A stretch of DNA of 49,651 bases from an uncultured Anaerosolibacter sp. (GTDB taxonomy: Bacteria; Bacillota_A; Clostridia; Peptostreptococcales; Thermotaleaceae), in NCBI GenBank assembly GCA_937948705.1, contig CALECF010000043.1:1-49651 (forward strand), written 5' to 3'. Every line of letters starts with the position of its first letter. The first letter of the stretch is position 1. Shown piece after piece: positions 15,019-22,856 of the stretch. Both the position numbers and the translations under genes were made by a program. The notes beneath the pieces are model-generated. The model did not search any database and was not told where the DNA came from. It saw only the letters and a list, made by a program, of their open reading frames with translations.

Positions 15019-16525
15019 AGCTGCTAACAGCCAATGCTTTTACTTGTTCTAGGACTTCACCAATACGAAGAGATGATCGGGTAACCTCTTCTTCTGAAAG
15101 GACATCCATCCTTAGTAATAGATCTATACTATTTTCTCGAAGGCCTGCAAAAATAAGCTCAGTATCATTTGATTTTAGTACTTCCTTCACATTTTTAAGA
15201 GAAATAGCACCAGAAGAATCAAGGGCAGGCATATTCATAAGATTGAGTACCACAATATCTGCATCTTCAGCTTCAATCTCCAATTTGCTAATGATAGCAT
15301 GGGCTACCCCAAAGAATAAAGGACCTTCAATGGTATAAGAGGCAATTTTTTTTGTCAAACCTGTACAATCTACATCATATTTTCTTAGGTAGACTTCTCC
15401 CATACGAAGTACAAAGAAAAACATAGAGAGTAATGTCCCCATGGCTACGGCAATGGTTAAATCAGCAAAGATCGTTAAAAGTGTTGTTACAATAACCACC
15501 GTCCCAGCCCGTTTGGATGCATAAGTAATGGTCTGTGTGGCATTGTATTCTACCATTTTGATGGCTGTGCCCATTAAGATGCCTCCCAAAACTGCTAGAG
15601 GAATCATTGAAGCCAAAGTTCCGAATTTCAGAGTAATGATCAGCAAAATGATCCCATGGAGAATACCAGAAAGTCGAGTTCTACCGCCCGCATTTACGTT
15701 TACAACGGAGCGGACAATGGCCCCAGTACCGATGAGTGCCCCGAATAAGCTGGCTACGGTATTGCCAATTCCTTGCCCAATTAATTCGCGATTAGAATGA
15801 TGCTTTGTCCTTGTCATATCATCTACAATCAATGATGCTAAAAGCGACTCTATGCAACCAAGCATAGCCAGTACGAAACCAGAGCGTAATATCTGATACA
15901 ATGAATTCATTTTGAAAGTTGGAAAGGCAAATGTTGGGAGTCCACTGGGAATGGTACCTACCAGTGCATTGGTGGGTAATAGATATATGCCCAATGCACT
16001 TCCTAGTATAAGGGCAACCAAGGAGGCGGGAACCTTCTTCGTTAACAATGGAAACAGCAACATGATCATAATGGTGATAGAAGCCAAAAGTGGATTGGTC
16101 TTAAAGTATGTAATCATTTTGATGAAAATCAGAAAGCCAATACCATTTGTAAAACCGATGATGACAGGTTGTGGAATCAAATGGATATATTTTCCCAATC
16201 TGAATACACCAATTAGAATCTGAATGAGACCTGCAATCAACATGGAGGCAAACAATGCCTCTAAGCCAAATTTTTCATATAACTCAATCAAGACGACAGT
16301 CATGGCACCTGTGGGGCCATTGACTTGGGCAGGTGTTCCGCCGAATAATGTAGACAAAATGCCTGTAATAATAGCAGAATATAATCCTGCTTTCGCCCCT
16401 GCGCCAGAGGCAACACCAAAGGCCAGTGCCAGAGGCAGGGCTACAATCGCTGTTGTAAACCCGCCTAGGATATCCCCTTTAAGGTTTCTGATATCATAGG
16501 ATAGAAAATGATGTTTTTTGATCAA
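15017..16525 (-). CDS. SulP family anion transporter with STAS domain
   Basis: 502-residue membrane transporter. The N-terminal 390 residues are strongly hydrophobic, with the SulP signatures TTAIVALPLALAFGVASG and VNGPTGAM and about 12-14 membrane spans. The last 110 residues form a cytoplasmic STAS domain (VLNLMNMPALDSSGAISL). SulP proteins carry sulfate, bicarbonate, or sometimes molybdate or other oxyanions. Its neighbours (cofactor genes on one side, hydrogenase on the other) do not decide the substrate, although molybdate or tungstate uptake is worth considering because no ABC uptake system is present here. The start is TTG at 16525 after GAAGGG, behind a good sigma-A promoter. It is transcribed alone. 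Confidence 0.9.
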   Translation of the reverse strand: MIKKHHFLSYDIRNLKGDILGGFTTAIVALPLALAFGVASGAGAKAGLYSAIITGILSTLFGGTPAQVNGPTGAMTVVLIELYEKFGLEALFASMLIAGLIQILIGVFRLGKYIHLIPQPVIIGFTNGIGFLIFIKMITYFKTNPLLASITIMIMLLFPLLTKKVPASLVALILGSALGIYLLPTNALVGTIPSGLPTFAFPTFKMNSLYQILRSGFVLAMLGCIESLLASLIVDDMTRTKHHSNRELIGQGIGNTVASLFGALIGTGAIVRSVVNVNAGGRTRLSGILHGIILLIITLKFGTLASMIPLAVLGGILMGTAIKMVEYNATQTITYASKRAGTVVIVTTLLTIFADLTIAVAMGTLLSMFFFVLRMGEVYLRKYDVDCTGLTKKIASYTIEGPLFFGVAHAIISKLEIEAEDADIVVLNLMNMPALDSSGAISLKNVKEVLKSNDTELIFAGLRENSIDLLLRMDVLSEEEVTRSSLRIGEVLEQVKALAVSS

Positions 16526-16574
16526 CGCAGACCCTTCTTTCCTTTAACTTTTTTAAAGTACGAGCAATACTACT

Positions 16575-16603
16575 ATTTTATTCTTCTAGAGAGGATATTT
16601 CAA
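16575..16603 (-). promoter_or_regulatory. Sigma-A promoter of sulP
   Basis: The minus strand reads TTGAAA, 17 nt, TAAAAT, about 50 nt upstream of the TTG start. Confidence 0.65.
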
Positions 16604-16885
16604 GAGAATATCAAATGAAAAAGTGTAGTGGAGAGGGAAAAAATGAATGGAAAGACATTGTTAGAAATATATTTTGTAGAGAGATGTTAGATCCTGTGAG
16701 AACATGTAAATATTTTATAATAAATATTATTCAAAAATGAATTTACTACCTTTATAAGATAGTGTATGATGATTAAGGTGTTGAAAACGTTATGAAAAGA
16801 AGGAATTCTAATAGGAATAGTTGGATAAAAGAACTTGTAATTGGAAAAAAGTGACGATCATAAAATTACACATTTCGACAAGTAT

Positions 16886-16903
16886 TTGATAATTTTATAA
16901 CAA
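16886..16903 (+). promoter_or_regulatory. Rex-like redox operator upstream of the hydrogenase operon
   Basis: TTGATAATTTTATAACAA matches 12 of 14 specified positions of the Rex consensus TTGTTAA-N4-TTAACAA. It lies 30 bp upstream of the -10 element. Rex senses the NADH/NAD ratio and commonly controls fermentative hydrogen genes in Clostridia. Confidence 0.55.
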
Positions 16904-16929
16904 AAAAACTACCCATTGGGCAAATTAAA

Positions 16930-16938
16930 TGTTATAAT
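16930..16938 (+). promoter_or_regulatory. Extended -10 promoter of the hydrogenase operon
   Basis: TGTTATAAT is a perfect extended -10 with no recognisable -35. Initiation near 16945 gives a leader of about 145 nt. Confidence 0.6.
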
Positions 16939-17090
16939 GATTTGGGGTATCCCGGTAGGGGTTTTGGGGTACTAGAAAACAATTGGAAAAGCTGGAATTT
17001 GAAGGAATATACCTGAAATTCTTTGAAAATGGTTGAGCAAATCAATATGATTTTTATTCAATAAAAGTATTAAGGAAAAGGGGAGGTACT

Positions 17091-17564
17091 ATGGCTAAAG
17101 ACATTTTTACACAGGAAAATTTTGCAAAACTAGATAAAGTGATTGCAAAGTACAAAGGGCAAAAAGGAGCTTTAATGCCTATTCTTCATGAAGCTCAAAA
17201 AGTCTTTGGATGCGTTCCATTAGAGGTCCAAAAGAAAGTTTCAGAAGAATTGAACATGCCACTGGCAGAGATTTATGGGGTAGTAACATTCTATTCTCAG
17301 TTTACCCTTGAACCAAAGGGTGACTACGTAATCGGTGTATGCTTAGGAACTGCCTGTTATGTAAAAGGCGCTCAAAAGCTTATCGACAGAATAAAGGAAT
17401 TGGCACATGTTGAGGTTGACGGCACTTCCGCCGATGGAAAGTTCTCATTGATTGCTACTAGATGTATCGGCGCTTGCGGTTTAGCACCTGTGTTAACAGT
17501 AAATGAAGATGTATATGGTAGATTGGTTGAAGCTGATATTCCTGGCATCGTCGCAAAATATTAG
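17091..17564 (+). CDS. hydC: NuoE-like [2Fe-2S] subunit of the NAD-linked [FeFe] hydrogenase (HydC type)
   Basis: 157-residue thioredoxin-fold ferredoxin of the NuoE/HydC family. It opens the operon of a multimeric hydrogenase that couples ferredoxin and NADH oxidation to H2 evolution, or the reverse. Four cluster cysteines are visible in the family pattern: VCLGTACYVKG and, about 40 residues later, RCIGACGLAP. The helical N-terminal region (LMPILHEAQKVFG, then IYGVVTFYSQF) is also typical. The ATG at 17091 follows GGGGAGGTACT. A small 2Fe-2S protein, HydB and HydA follow on the same strand, so the subunits are made together. Confidence 0.9.
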   Translation: MAKDIFTQENFAKLDKVIAKYKGQKGALMPILHEAQKVFGCVPLEVQKKVSEELNMPLAEIYGVVTFYSQFTLEPKGDYVIGVCLGTACYVKGAQKLIDRIKELAHVEVDGTSADGKFSLIATRCIGACGLAPVLTVNEDVYGRLVEADIPGIVAKY

Positions 17565-17668
17565 AATTACCAGGCCTTAGGGGCTATTGAGAAATATGGA
17601 AAACGATTGTTTTCCCAAATACCATAATAGAAGTAGAATCCACTATGATAATTAGGAGGGATTTAATC

Positions 17669-18034
17669 ATGAAATCTATCGCAGAATTAGCGAAAATCCG
17701 TGAAGAGGCATTGAAAAAGGTTGATATAAGACATGACAGGGTAGGGACGAGAATTGTTGTAGGTATGGCAACTTGTGGAATTTCTGCAGGCGCAAGACCC
17801 GTGCTTATGTCATTGGTTGAGGAAGTAAAAACAAGAAATCTACAAGAAGTCGTTGTGAGCCAAACAGGATGTATTGGGGTTTGTAGACTTGAGCCAATTA
17901 TTGAAGTTTATAAACCGGGCGAAGAAAAGGTAACGTATGTAGAAATGACAGCTGAAAAAGCAAAGAGAATTGTTGCTGAGCACATCGTAAACGGAAAAGT
18001 GGTTGATGAATATACAATTGGAGCAGTAAAGTAA
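17669..18034 (+). CDS. Small thioredoxin-like [2Fe-2S] ferredoxin of the hydrogenase operon
   Basis: 121-residue protein resembling the thioredoxin-like [2Fe-2S] domain at the N-terminus of NuoF-type hydrogenase subunits. It has ATCGISAGARPV and, further on, QTGCIGVCRLEP, giving a C-x-n-C...C-x3-C arrangement with only three of the usual four cysteines. Homologues sit between hydC and hydB in many clostridial operons. The role may be as an extra electron carrier or accessory subunit. The ATG at 17669 follows AGGAGGGATTTAATC; an upstream in-frame start has no ribosome site. The missing fourth cysteine means the cluster may be ligated differently or absent. Confidence 0.82.
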   Translation: MKSIAELAKIREEALKKVDIRHDRVGTRIVVGMATCGISAGARPVLMSLVEEVKTRNLQEVVVSQTGCIGVCRLEPIIEVYKPGEEKVTYVEMTAEKAKRIVAEHIVNGKVVDEYTIGAVK

Positions 18035-18066
18035 CCGATAAATTCATTTCGTGAGGAGGTAAGTAA

Positions 18067-19863
18067 ATGGAATTATATAGATCACACGTCCTTGTCTGTG
18101 GGGGTACAGGTTGTACTGCTTCAGGTGCAAGACCTATTGAGCAAGCTTTCAGCGAAGAACTGGAAAAACATAATTTAACGAGCGAAGTAAAAATGGTTAG
18201 AACGGGATGTTTCGGTCTTTGTGAAGCAGGACCTATCGTTATCGTATACCCAGAAGGGGCTTTCTATAGCCAAGTAAAAGCAGAAGACATTGCAAGAATT
18301 ACAGAGGAGCACCTCTTAAAGGGAAGAATTGTAACAGACTTATTATTTAAAGAAGCGGTGGTAGAAGATCAAGTTCGTTCTATTAATGAAGTAGACTTTT
18401 ACAAAAAGCAGCAAAGGGTTGCTTTGAGAAACTGTGGAGTTATTGATCCAGAAGATATCACTGAATATATTGCTTTTGATGGTTATAAGGCTCTAGCAAA
18501 AGTTCTGACAGAAATGTCTAGAGAAGATGTTATTGAAGCCATCAAAAAGTCAGGACTTCGTGGCCGTGGGGGTGGTGGTTTCCCATCAGGTTTAAAGTGG
18601 GAATTCACTTATAAAGCCCAAGGCGATCAAAAATTTGTTGCTTGTAATGCCGACGAGGGAGATCCAGGGGCGTTTATGGATAGATCCGTATTAGAAGGAG
18701 ATCCACACGCACTTATCGAGGCCATGGCGATTGCTGCTTATGCAGTAGGTTCTAACCAAGGATATGTATATGTAAGAGCGGAGTATCCAATCGCCGTAGA
18801 TAGATTACAAATTGCCATTGATCAAGCTAGAGAATACGGATTATTAGGAAAAAATATTTTCAGTACGGATTTTGAATTTGACTTGGAAATCAAGTTAGGT
18901 GCAGGTGCCTTCGTATGTGGAGAAGAAACAGCATTGTTAAACTCTATCGAGGGTAAAAGAGGTATGCCTAGACCAAGACCACCATTCCCAGCGATCAAAG
19001 GCCTATGGGACAAACCGACATTGTTAAATAACGTTGAAACATATGCCAATGTACCACAAATCATCTTAAATGGTGCTGAGTGGTTTGCAGGAATCGGAAC
19101 AGAAAAATCCAAAGGTACAAAGGTATTTGCCCTTGGTGGAAAGATCAACAATACAGGTCTACTGGAAATTCCAATGGGTACAACCCTAAGAGAAGTAATC
19201 TTTGAAATCGGTGGCGGTATTCCAAATGGTAAAGAATTCAAAGCAGTTCAGACTGGTGGACCATCTGGCGGATGTATTCCAGCTTCATGTTTAGATACAC
19301 CGATTGACTATGATAACTTAATCTCCTTAGGATCCATGATGGGTTCTGGTGGTATGATTGTAATGGATGAGGACAACTGTATGGTGGATATCGCAAGATT
19401 CTTCCTTGATTTCACAGTAGATGAGTCCTGTGGTAAGTGTCCTCCATGTAGAATTGGTACAAAGAGAATGCTTGAACTGTTAGATAAGATTACAGAAGGC
19501 AAAGGAGAAGTAGGCGATATTGAAAAGCTTGAAAAACTAGCTGTAAATATCAAGGCGTCTTCCCTTTGCGGACTTGGACAAACAGCGCCAAATCCTGTAC
19601 TATCTGCGTTGAGATACTTCAGAGAAGAATTTGAAGCCCACGTATACCATAAAAAATGTCCATCAGGGGTATGCCAAGGATTATTAGAATATACAGTGAT
19701 ACCTGAACTATGTAAAAAGTGCGGAATCTGTGCAAACAAGTGTCCTGTAAACTGCATCAGCGGTACGAAGGGCAAAGAAATATACAACATTAACCAAGAC
19801 GCTTGTATCAAGTGTGGTGCTTGTTTATCAGCATGTCCATTCAAGGCCATCATTAAGAAGTAA
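18067..19863 (+). CDS. hydB: NuoF-like flavoprotein subunit of the NAD-linked [FeFe] hydrogenase (HydB)
   Basis: 598-residue FMN/NAD(H)-binding subunit. In order it holds an N-terminal thioredoxin-like [2Fe-2S] domain (CGGTGCTASGA...CFGLCEAGP), the NADH/FMN fold with GRGGGGFPSGLKW and CNADEGDPGAF, and the CGEETALLNSIEGKRG stretch. It continues with an SLBB region, an N3-type [4Fe-4S] site (ESCGKCPPCRIGT plus a distal cysteine) and two C-terminal ferredoxin clusters (CKKCGICANKC and CIKCGACLSAC). This is the HydB architecture of the bifurcating hydrogenases of Thermotoga and acetogens. The gene is 32 nt after the small 2Fe-2S gene; its stop lies 41 nt before the chosen hydA start. Confidence 0.95.
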   Translation: MELYRSHVLVCGGTGCTASGARPIEQAFSEELEKHNLTSEVKMVRTGCFGLCEAGPIVIVYPEGAFYSQVKAEDIARITEEHLLKGRIVTDLLFKEAVVEDQVRSINEVDFYKKQQRVALRNCGVIDPEDITEYIAFDGYKALAKVLTEMSREDVIEAIKKSGLRGRGGGGFPSGLKWEFTYKAQGDQKFVACNADEGDPGAFMDRSVLEGDPHALIEAMAIAAYAVGSNQGYVYVRAEYPIAVDRLQIAIDQAREYGLLGKNIFSTDFEFDLEIKLGAGAFVCGEETALLNSIEGKRGMPRPRPPFPAIKGLWDKPTLLNNVETYANVPQIILNGAEWFAGIGTEKSKGTKVFALGGKINNTGLLEIPMGTTLREVIFEIGGGIPNGKEFKAVQTGGPSGGCIPASCLDTPIDYDNLISLGSMMGSGGMIVMDEDNCMVDIARFFLDFTVDESCGKCPPCRIGTKRMLELLDKITEGKGEVGDIEKLEKLAVNIKASSLCGLGQTAPNPVLSALRYFREEFEAHVYHKKCPSGVCQGLLEYTVIPELCKKCGICANKCPVNCISGTKGKEIYNINQDACIKCGACLSACPFKAIIKK

Positions 19864-19904
19864 TGGTGCGGACTTCTATTTTAATAGAAAAGGAGCGTGT
19901 AGCA

Positions 19905-21716
19905 GTGGAAAAAGTGACTTTAACCATTGATAATATAAAAGTTGAAGTGCCTAAAGATTATACAATACTTCAGGCAGCAAAGTCTGTGGGTATCAATATT
20001 CCTACACTGTGCTATATGAAAGGTGTAAATGAAATTGGTGCATGTAGAGTCTGTCTTGTAGAAATTCAAGGAGCTAGGGGCTTACAAGCATCCTGTGTAC
20101 ACCCTGTTAATGATGGTATGATCATCAAGACAAATACAAAGAATGTTAGAGAGGCAAGAAAATCAACTGTTGAATTGATTCTATCCAATCACAACAGAGA
20201 ATGCTTAACTTGCTTCAGAAATAAGAACTGTGAGCTACAAACGTTGTCAGAAGAGCTAAATGTTACAGATATACCTTTTGAAGGTGCTAAGACTGAGGCA
20301 TTATTTGATGACAAATCTCACTCCATCGTAAGAGATTCCAGCAAGTGTATCCTTTGCGGTAGATGTGTAAATGTATGTAAAAATGTACAAGACATCGGTA
20401 TTCTTGAATTCAACAACAGAGGATTTAAGACAACTGTAGGTCCAGCTTTCGAAGTGAGTATGGCAGATGCCCCATGTGTTTACTGTGGACAATGTATCGT
20501 AGCTTGCCCAGTAGCTGCTTTAAGAGAGAAAGAAGATATCGAAAGAGTTTGGGATGCCATTGAAGATCCAAACGTTCATGTTGTAGTACAAACAGCACCA
20601 GCCGTTAGAGCAGGGCTTGGCGAAGAATTTGGATTACCGATCGGCACAAGGGTAACTGGCAAGATGGTTGCTGCCCTAAAAAGACTTGGATTCAACAAAG
20701 TGTATGATACAAACTTTGGTGCAGACTTAACAATCATGGAAGAAGGACACGAGTTGCTTCACAGAATCCAAGATGGTGGTAAGCTCCCAATGATTACTTC
20801 TTGTTCACCAGGATGGGTTAGATTCTGTGAATTTAATTACCCAGAGTTCTTAGATAATATGTCAACTTGTAAGTCACCACATCAAATGGTAGGTGCCATC
20901 GTTAAGTCATATTATGCTGAGAAGAATAATATTGACCCTAAGAACATCTTTGTTGTTTCCATCATGCCATGTACGTCTAAGAAGACTGAGTCTGCTAGAC
21001 CTGAGATGAAGGGTACTGGCTATACCGATGTAGATGCAGTATTGACAACAAGAGAATTAGGCAAAATGATTAAGCAAGCGAGAATTGATTTCTTAAAGCT
21101 TGAAGATGCAAAATATGATCAAGATTTACTAGGCGAATACACTGGCGCAGGTGTTATCTTTGGAGCAACTGGTGGTGTTATGGAAGCTGCATTGAGAACA
21201 GTAGCTGAAGTTTTAGAAGGCAAAGAATTAGATAACATTGAATATACAGCTGTAAGAGGTGTTGAAGAGGGTGTTAAGGAAGCTGAGTTAACCCTTGGTG
21301 GTATGCAAGTAAAGATCGCCGTAGCTCACGGTACAGCCATGGCGAGAAAAGTATTAGAGATGGTGAAGTCTGGCGAGAAAGAGTACCATTTCATCGAGGT
21401 AATGGGATGCAGCGGTGGTTGCGTAACAGGTGGAGGCCAGCCTCAGGTTTCTGCACAGATATTGATGGACTGCGATGTTAGAGTAGAGAGAGCAAAAGCC
21501 CTTTATGAAGAGGATACAGTGCTTGAGCTAAGAAAATCTCATAAGAACCCTCAGATTATCAAACTTTATGAGGACTTCTTAGGTAAGCCAAACAGCCATA
21601 AGGCCCATGAATTACTACACACTCACTACACAGCAAGAGAAAAATTTCCTTTAAATAAAGAAGAAGGATGTAGCTGCGGTCATGAAGAAGCGGCTTCATG
21701 CAAAGATCATAAGTAG
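19905..21716 (+). CDS. hydA: [FeFe] hydrogenase catalytic subunit HydA
   Basis: 603-residue catalytic subunit. N-terminal clusters: a plant-type [2Fe-2S] (CYMKGVNEIGACRVC), a His-ligated [4Fe-4S] (HNRECLTCFRNKNC) and two ferredoxin clusters (CILCGRCVNVC, CVYCGQCIVAC). H-cluster motifs are L1 as TSCSPGW, L2 as MPCTSKKTE and L3 as EVMGCSGGCVTGGGQP. L1 has serine in place of the second cysteine of the usual TSCCPGW. The C-terminus ends in a short Cys/His-rich tail (EEGCSCGHEEAASC). The GTG at 19905 follows AAGGAG and starts directly at the 2Fe-2S domain; the longer in-frame extension begins at the hydB stop and lacks a ribosome site. A perfect terminator follows. Confidence 0.95.
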   Translation: MEKVTLTIDNIKVEVPKDYTILQAAKSVGINIPTLCYMKGVNEIGACRVCLVEIQGARGLQASCVHPVNDGMIIKTNTKNVREARKSTVELILSNHNRECLTCFRNKNCELQTLSEELNVTDIPFEGAKTEALFDDKSHSIVRDSSKCILCGRCVNVCKNVQDIGILEFNNRGFKTTVGPAFEVSMADAPCVYCGQCIVACPVAALREKEDIERVWDAIEDPNVHVVVQTAPAVRAGLGEEFGLPIGTRVTGKMVAALKRLGFNKVYDTNFGADLTIMEEGHELLHRIQDGGKLPMITSCSPGWVRFCEFNYPEFLDNMSTCKSPHQMVGAIVKSYYAEKNNIDPKNIFVVSIMPCTSKKTESARPEMKGTGYTDVDAVLTTRELGKMIKQARIDFLKLEDAKYDQDLLGEYTGAGVIFGATGGVMEAALRTVAEVLEGKELDNIEYTAVRGVEEGVKEAELTLGGMQVKIAVAHGTAMARKVLEMVKSGEKEYHFIEVMGCSGGCVTGGGQPQVSAQILMDCDVRVERAKALYEEDTVLELRKSHKNPQIIKLYEDFLGKPNSHKAHELLHTHYTAREKFPLNKEEGCSCGHEEAASCKDHK

Positions 21717-21730
21717 TATCAAAGCATGAG

Positions 21731-21756
21731 AAAGGCACACGATGTGTGCCTTTTTT
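21731..21756. terminator. Hydrogenase operon terminator
   Basis: AAAGGCACAC, loop GAT, GTGTGCC and TTTTTT form a textbook intrinsic terminator 15 nt after hydA. On the minus strand it can also end the convergent cytochrome gene. Confidence 0.93.
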
Positions 21757-21762
21757 CTTGCT

Positions 21763-22146
21763 TTAAATGATATTTCTCCCAAAGATGTGTACCAATATGG
21801 AGAGGACAAAGAGTCCAGCCAAGAAACGATGACCTTTTATCCATAGCTTTGGTCGATATTTTTTTCCCAGGGTAGCTGTTAGCATGAGGGAAAATAGAAT
21901 CAGCCAAGCGATAGATCCTGTATGAAGTCGTATCGCACCTAATGCCATATAACCATGAATCAAAGATGTAAACAGTAGCGTGAAACCAATATAGGGATGG
22001 AATTTGCTTACGATTGCAGCCGTTTTCCTAAGACCAGGATGCTTATATTGATAAAAATACTTGTTTATTCTTCTTATAACAAAGAGCAGTAACGCTGAAG
22101 CAGCAAGTAGAACATTAAACCATCCAAGGAAACCTACCATCGTCAT
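21763..22146 (-). CDS. Small four-helix membrane protein, predicted di-haem cytochrome b
   Basis: 127-residue protein with four hydrophobic segments (about 4-24, 48-70, 77-94, 105-122). Histidines H50 and H64 lie 14 residues apart in segment 2, and H106 and H120 lie 14 apart in segment 4. Two helices each carrying His-x13-His is the arrangement that holds two stacked b haems in membrane cytochromes. I do not recognise a named family with certainty; it resembles small DUF4405/ferric-reductase-like proteins. Its ATG is four bases past the stop of the cytochrome b5-like lipoprotein, so they form one operon. The likely job is passing electrons across the membrane to or from that lipoprotein; this is inferred. 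Confidence 0.75.
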   Translation of the reverse strand: MTMVGFLGWFNVLLAASALLLFVIRRINKYFYQYKHPGLRKTAAIVSKFHPYIGFTLLFTSLIHGYMALGAIRLHTGSIAWLILFSLMLTATLGKKYRPKLWIKGHRFLAGLFVLSILVHIFGRNII

Positions 22147-22149
22147 CGC

Positions 22150-22488
22150 CTACTCCCCTAATTTTCCAACAATAGGTACAGATTTTAGCTTAGAAACACC
22201 GTGGGGGGACATGTTCTTGATTTCTTCAGAAAGATCCTTACCTGCTTCAAAACCATTATGTTTACCACCCTTCCATGGTGGTGCATTGGTGACGTCATAT
22301 ACCAAACCATCCACTGCAATGTAGGCAGGGTTTCCATCCAAACCATTATATTTAGACAGTTCCTCTAATGGATATACTTTTAGAGTTTCAGTATTCGTTG
22401 GTTGGACAGGCTCTTTTGCACACCCCATTAGAATGATGGAGAAGACAATGATACTGACGAATAAAATGATTATTTTTCTCGTTTTCAT
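22150..22488 (-). CDS. Lipoprotein with cytochrome b5-like haem-binding domain
   Basis: 112-residue exported lipoprotein. A basic N-terminus and hydrophobic stretch lead to the lipobox LMGC with C23 as lipid anchor. A short linker is followed by a cytochrome b5-like haem/steroid-binding domain (about 37-112), with the hallmark runs YIAVDGLVYDVTNAP and W-x-GGKH-x-GFEAGKDL. Candidate axial histidines are H77 and H96 (SPHG). The ATG at 22488 follows AAAGGAGGTATGCATT. Together with the membrane protein downstream it would form an outside-facing haem relay. Homologous single-domain proteins are common in anaerobes, but their partners are poorly defined. Confidence 0.85.
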   Translation of the reverse strand: MKTRKIIILFVSIIVFSIILMGCAKEPVQPTNTETLKVYPLEELSKYNGLDGNPAYIAVDGLVYDVTNAPPWKGGKHNGFEAGKDLSEEIKNMSPHGVSKLKSVPIVGKLGE

Positions 22489-22608
22489 AATGCATACCTC
22501 CTTTGTGATATGAATACCCTAGAAAAAGAATTCAAATCCTCAAAAGGAGAAAATCATTATGAACAAAGGATATAAAAATAAATAATATTTATTTTTGTTT
22601 AAGAAAAA

Positions 22609-22626
22609 TTGTTGAAAAAATAACGA
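22609..22626 (+). promoter_or_regulatory. Rex-like site overlapping the maturation-operon promoter
   Basis: TTGTTGAAAAAATAACGA matches 11 of 14 specified positions of TTGTTAA-N4-TTAACAA and covers the -35 hexamer. Binding there would block the promoter. It is weaker than the site at the hydrogenase operon. Confidence 0.4.
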
Positions 22627-22640
22627 TCTAGGATTACAAT
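22612..22640 (+). promoter_or_regulatory. Sigma-A promoter of the hydrogenase maturation operon
   Basis: TTGAAA, exactly 17 nt, TACAAT. Initiation near 22647 leaves a leader of about 210 nt before the first structural gene. Confidence 0.75.
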
Positions 22641-22646
22641 AGAAGT

Positions 22647-22754
22647 AGGATCTGACAAGTGGATTATATTTGCTTGGAGGAGAAGCATATATCAACTGAT
22701 TGCAAGGAAGATTCTGAGCAAAAGGTGAAGAGGTGATTCCCATGAAGAAATCAT
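22647..22754 (+). ncRNA. Structured leader of the maturation operon (attenuator-like)
   Basis: The leader has a hairpin TATA-tt-TGCTT / AAGCA-TATA whose 7-nt loop is GGAGGAG (22665-22691). AGGAAG (22705-22710) can pair with CTTCCT in the terminator's 5' arm (22757-22762) as an antiterminator. At 22742-22756 a four-codon ORF, MKKS and stop, has a good GAGGTGA site. No known riboswitch class was recognised. Confidence 0.5.
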
Positions 22755-22756
22755 AA
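22742..22756 (+). CDS. Possible four-codon leader peptide (MKKS)
   Basis: ATG AAG AAA TCA TAA, preceded six bases upstream by AGAGGTGA. Its stop codon overlaps the first two bases of the terminator stem, so a ribosome ending here would cover the 5' arm. This suits translation-coupled attenuation. The ORF is so short that chance is a real alternative. Confidence 0.35.
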   Translation: MKKS

Positions 22757-22781
22757 CTTCCTAACCTTAGGAAGTTTTTTT
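22755..22781 (+). terminator. Intrinsic terminator inside the maturation-operon leader
   Basis: AACTTCCTAA, CC, TTAGGAAGTT and TTTTTTT form a perfect 10-bp stem with a U-run. It lies about 110 nt after the promoter and 76 nt before the first gene. No complete gene precedes it, so it is a leader terminator. Confidence 0.85.
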
Positions 22782-22856
22782 GTTTATATATTAGGAAATA
22801 ATGGTTATATGATTTTCGAGGTCTTGTAGATTGTGAAGAGGGGAGTACTAGGGGAG

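Larger units (their letters stand above)
16526..17090. other. 565-nt divergent regulatory region between sulP and the hydrogenase operon
   Basis: From left to right it holds the sulP promoter (minus strand), an AT-rich middle with no gene, a TTCGACA (reverse Spo0A-box-like heptamer) at 16874-16880, a Rex-like site, an extended -10 element, a G-rich start of the leader and a leader hairpin at 16996-17023 (GAATTT/AAATTC with inner AGG/CCT). Confidence 0.6.

Noticed and set aside
19308..19853. Long minus-strand frame opposite hydB
   Set aside because: It is the codon-bias shadow of a well-supported gene.
22540..22743. 67-codon minus-strand frame between the lipoprotein and the maturation operon
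   Set aside because: It covers the promoter and leader and has no ribosome site.
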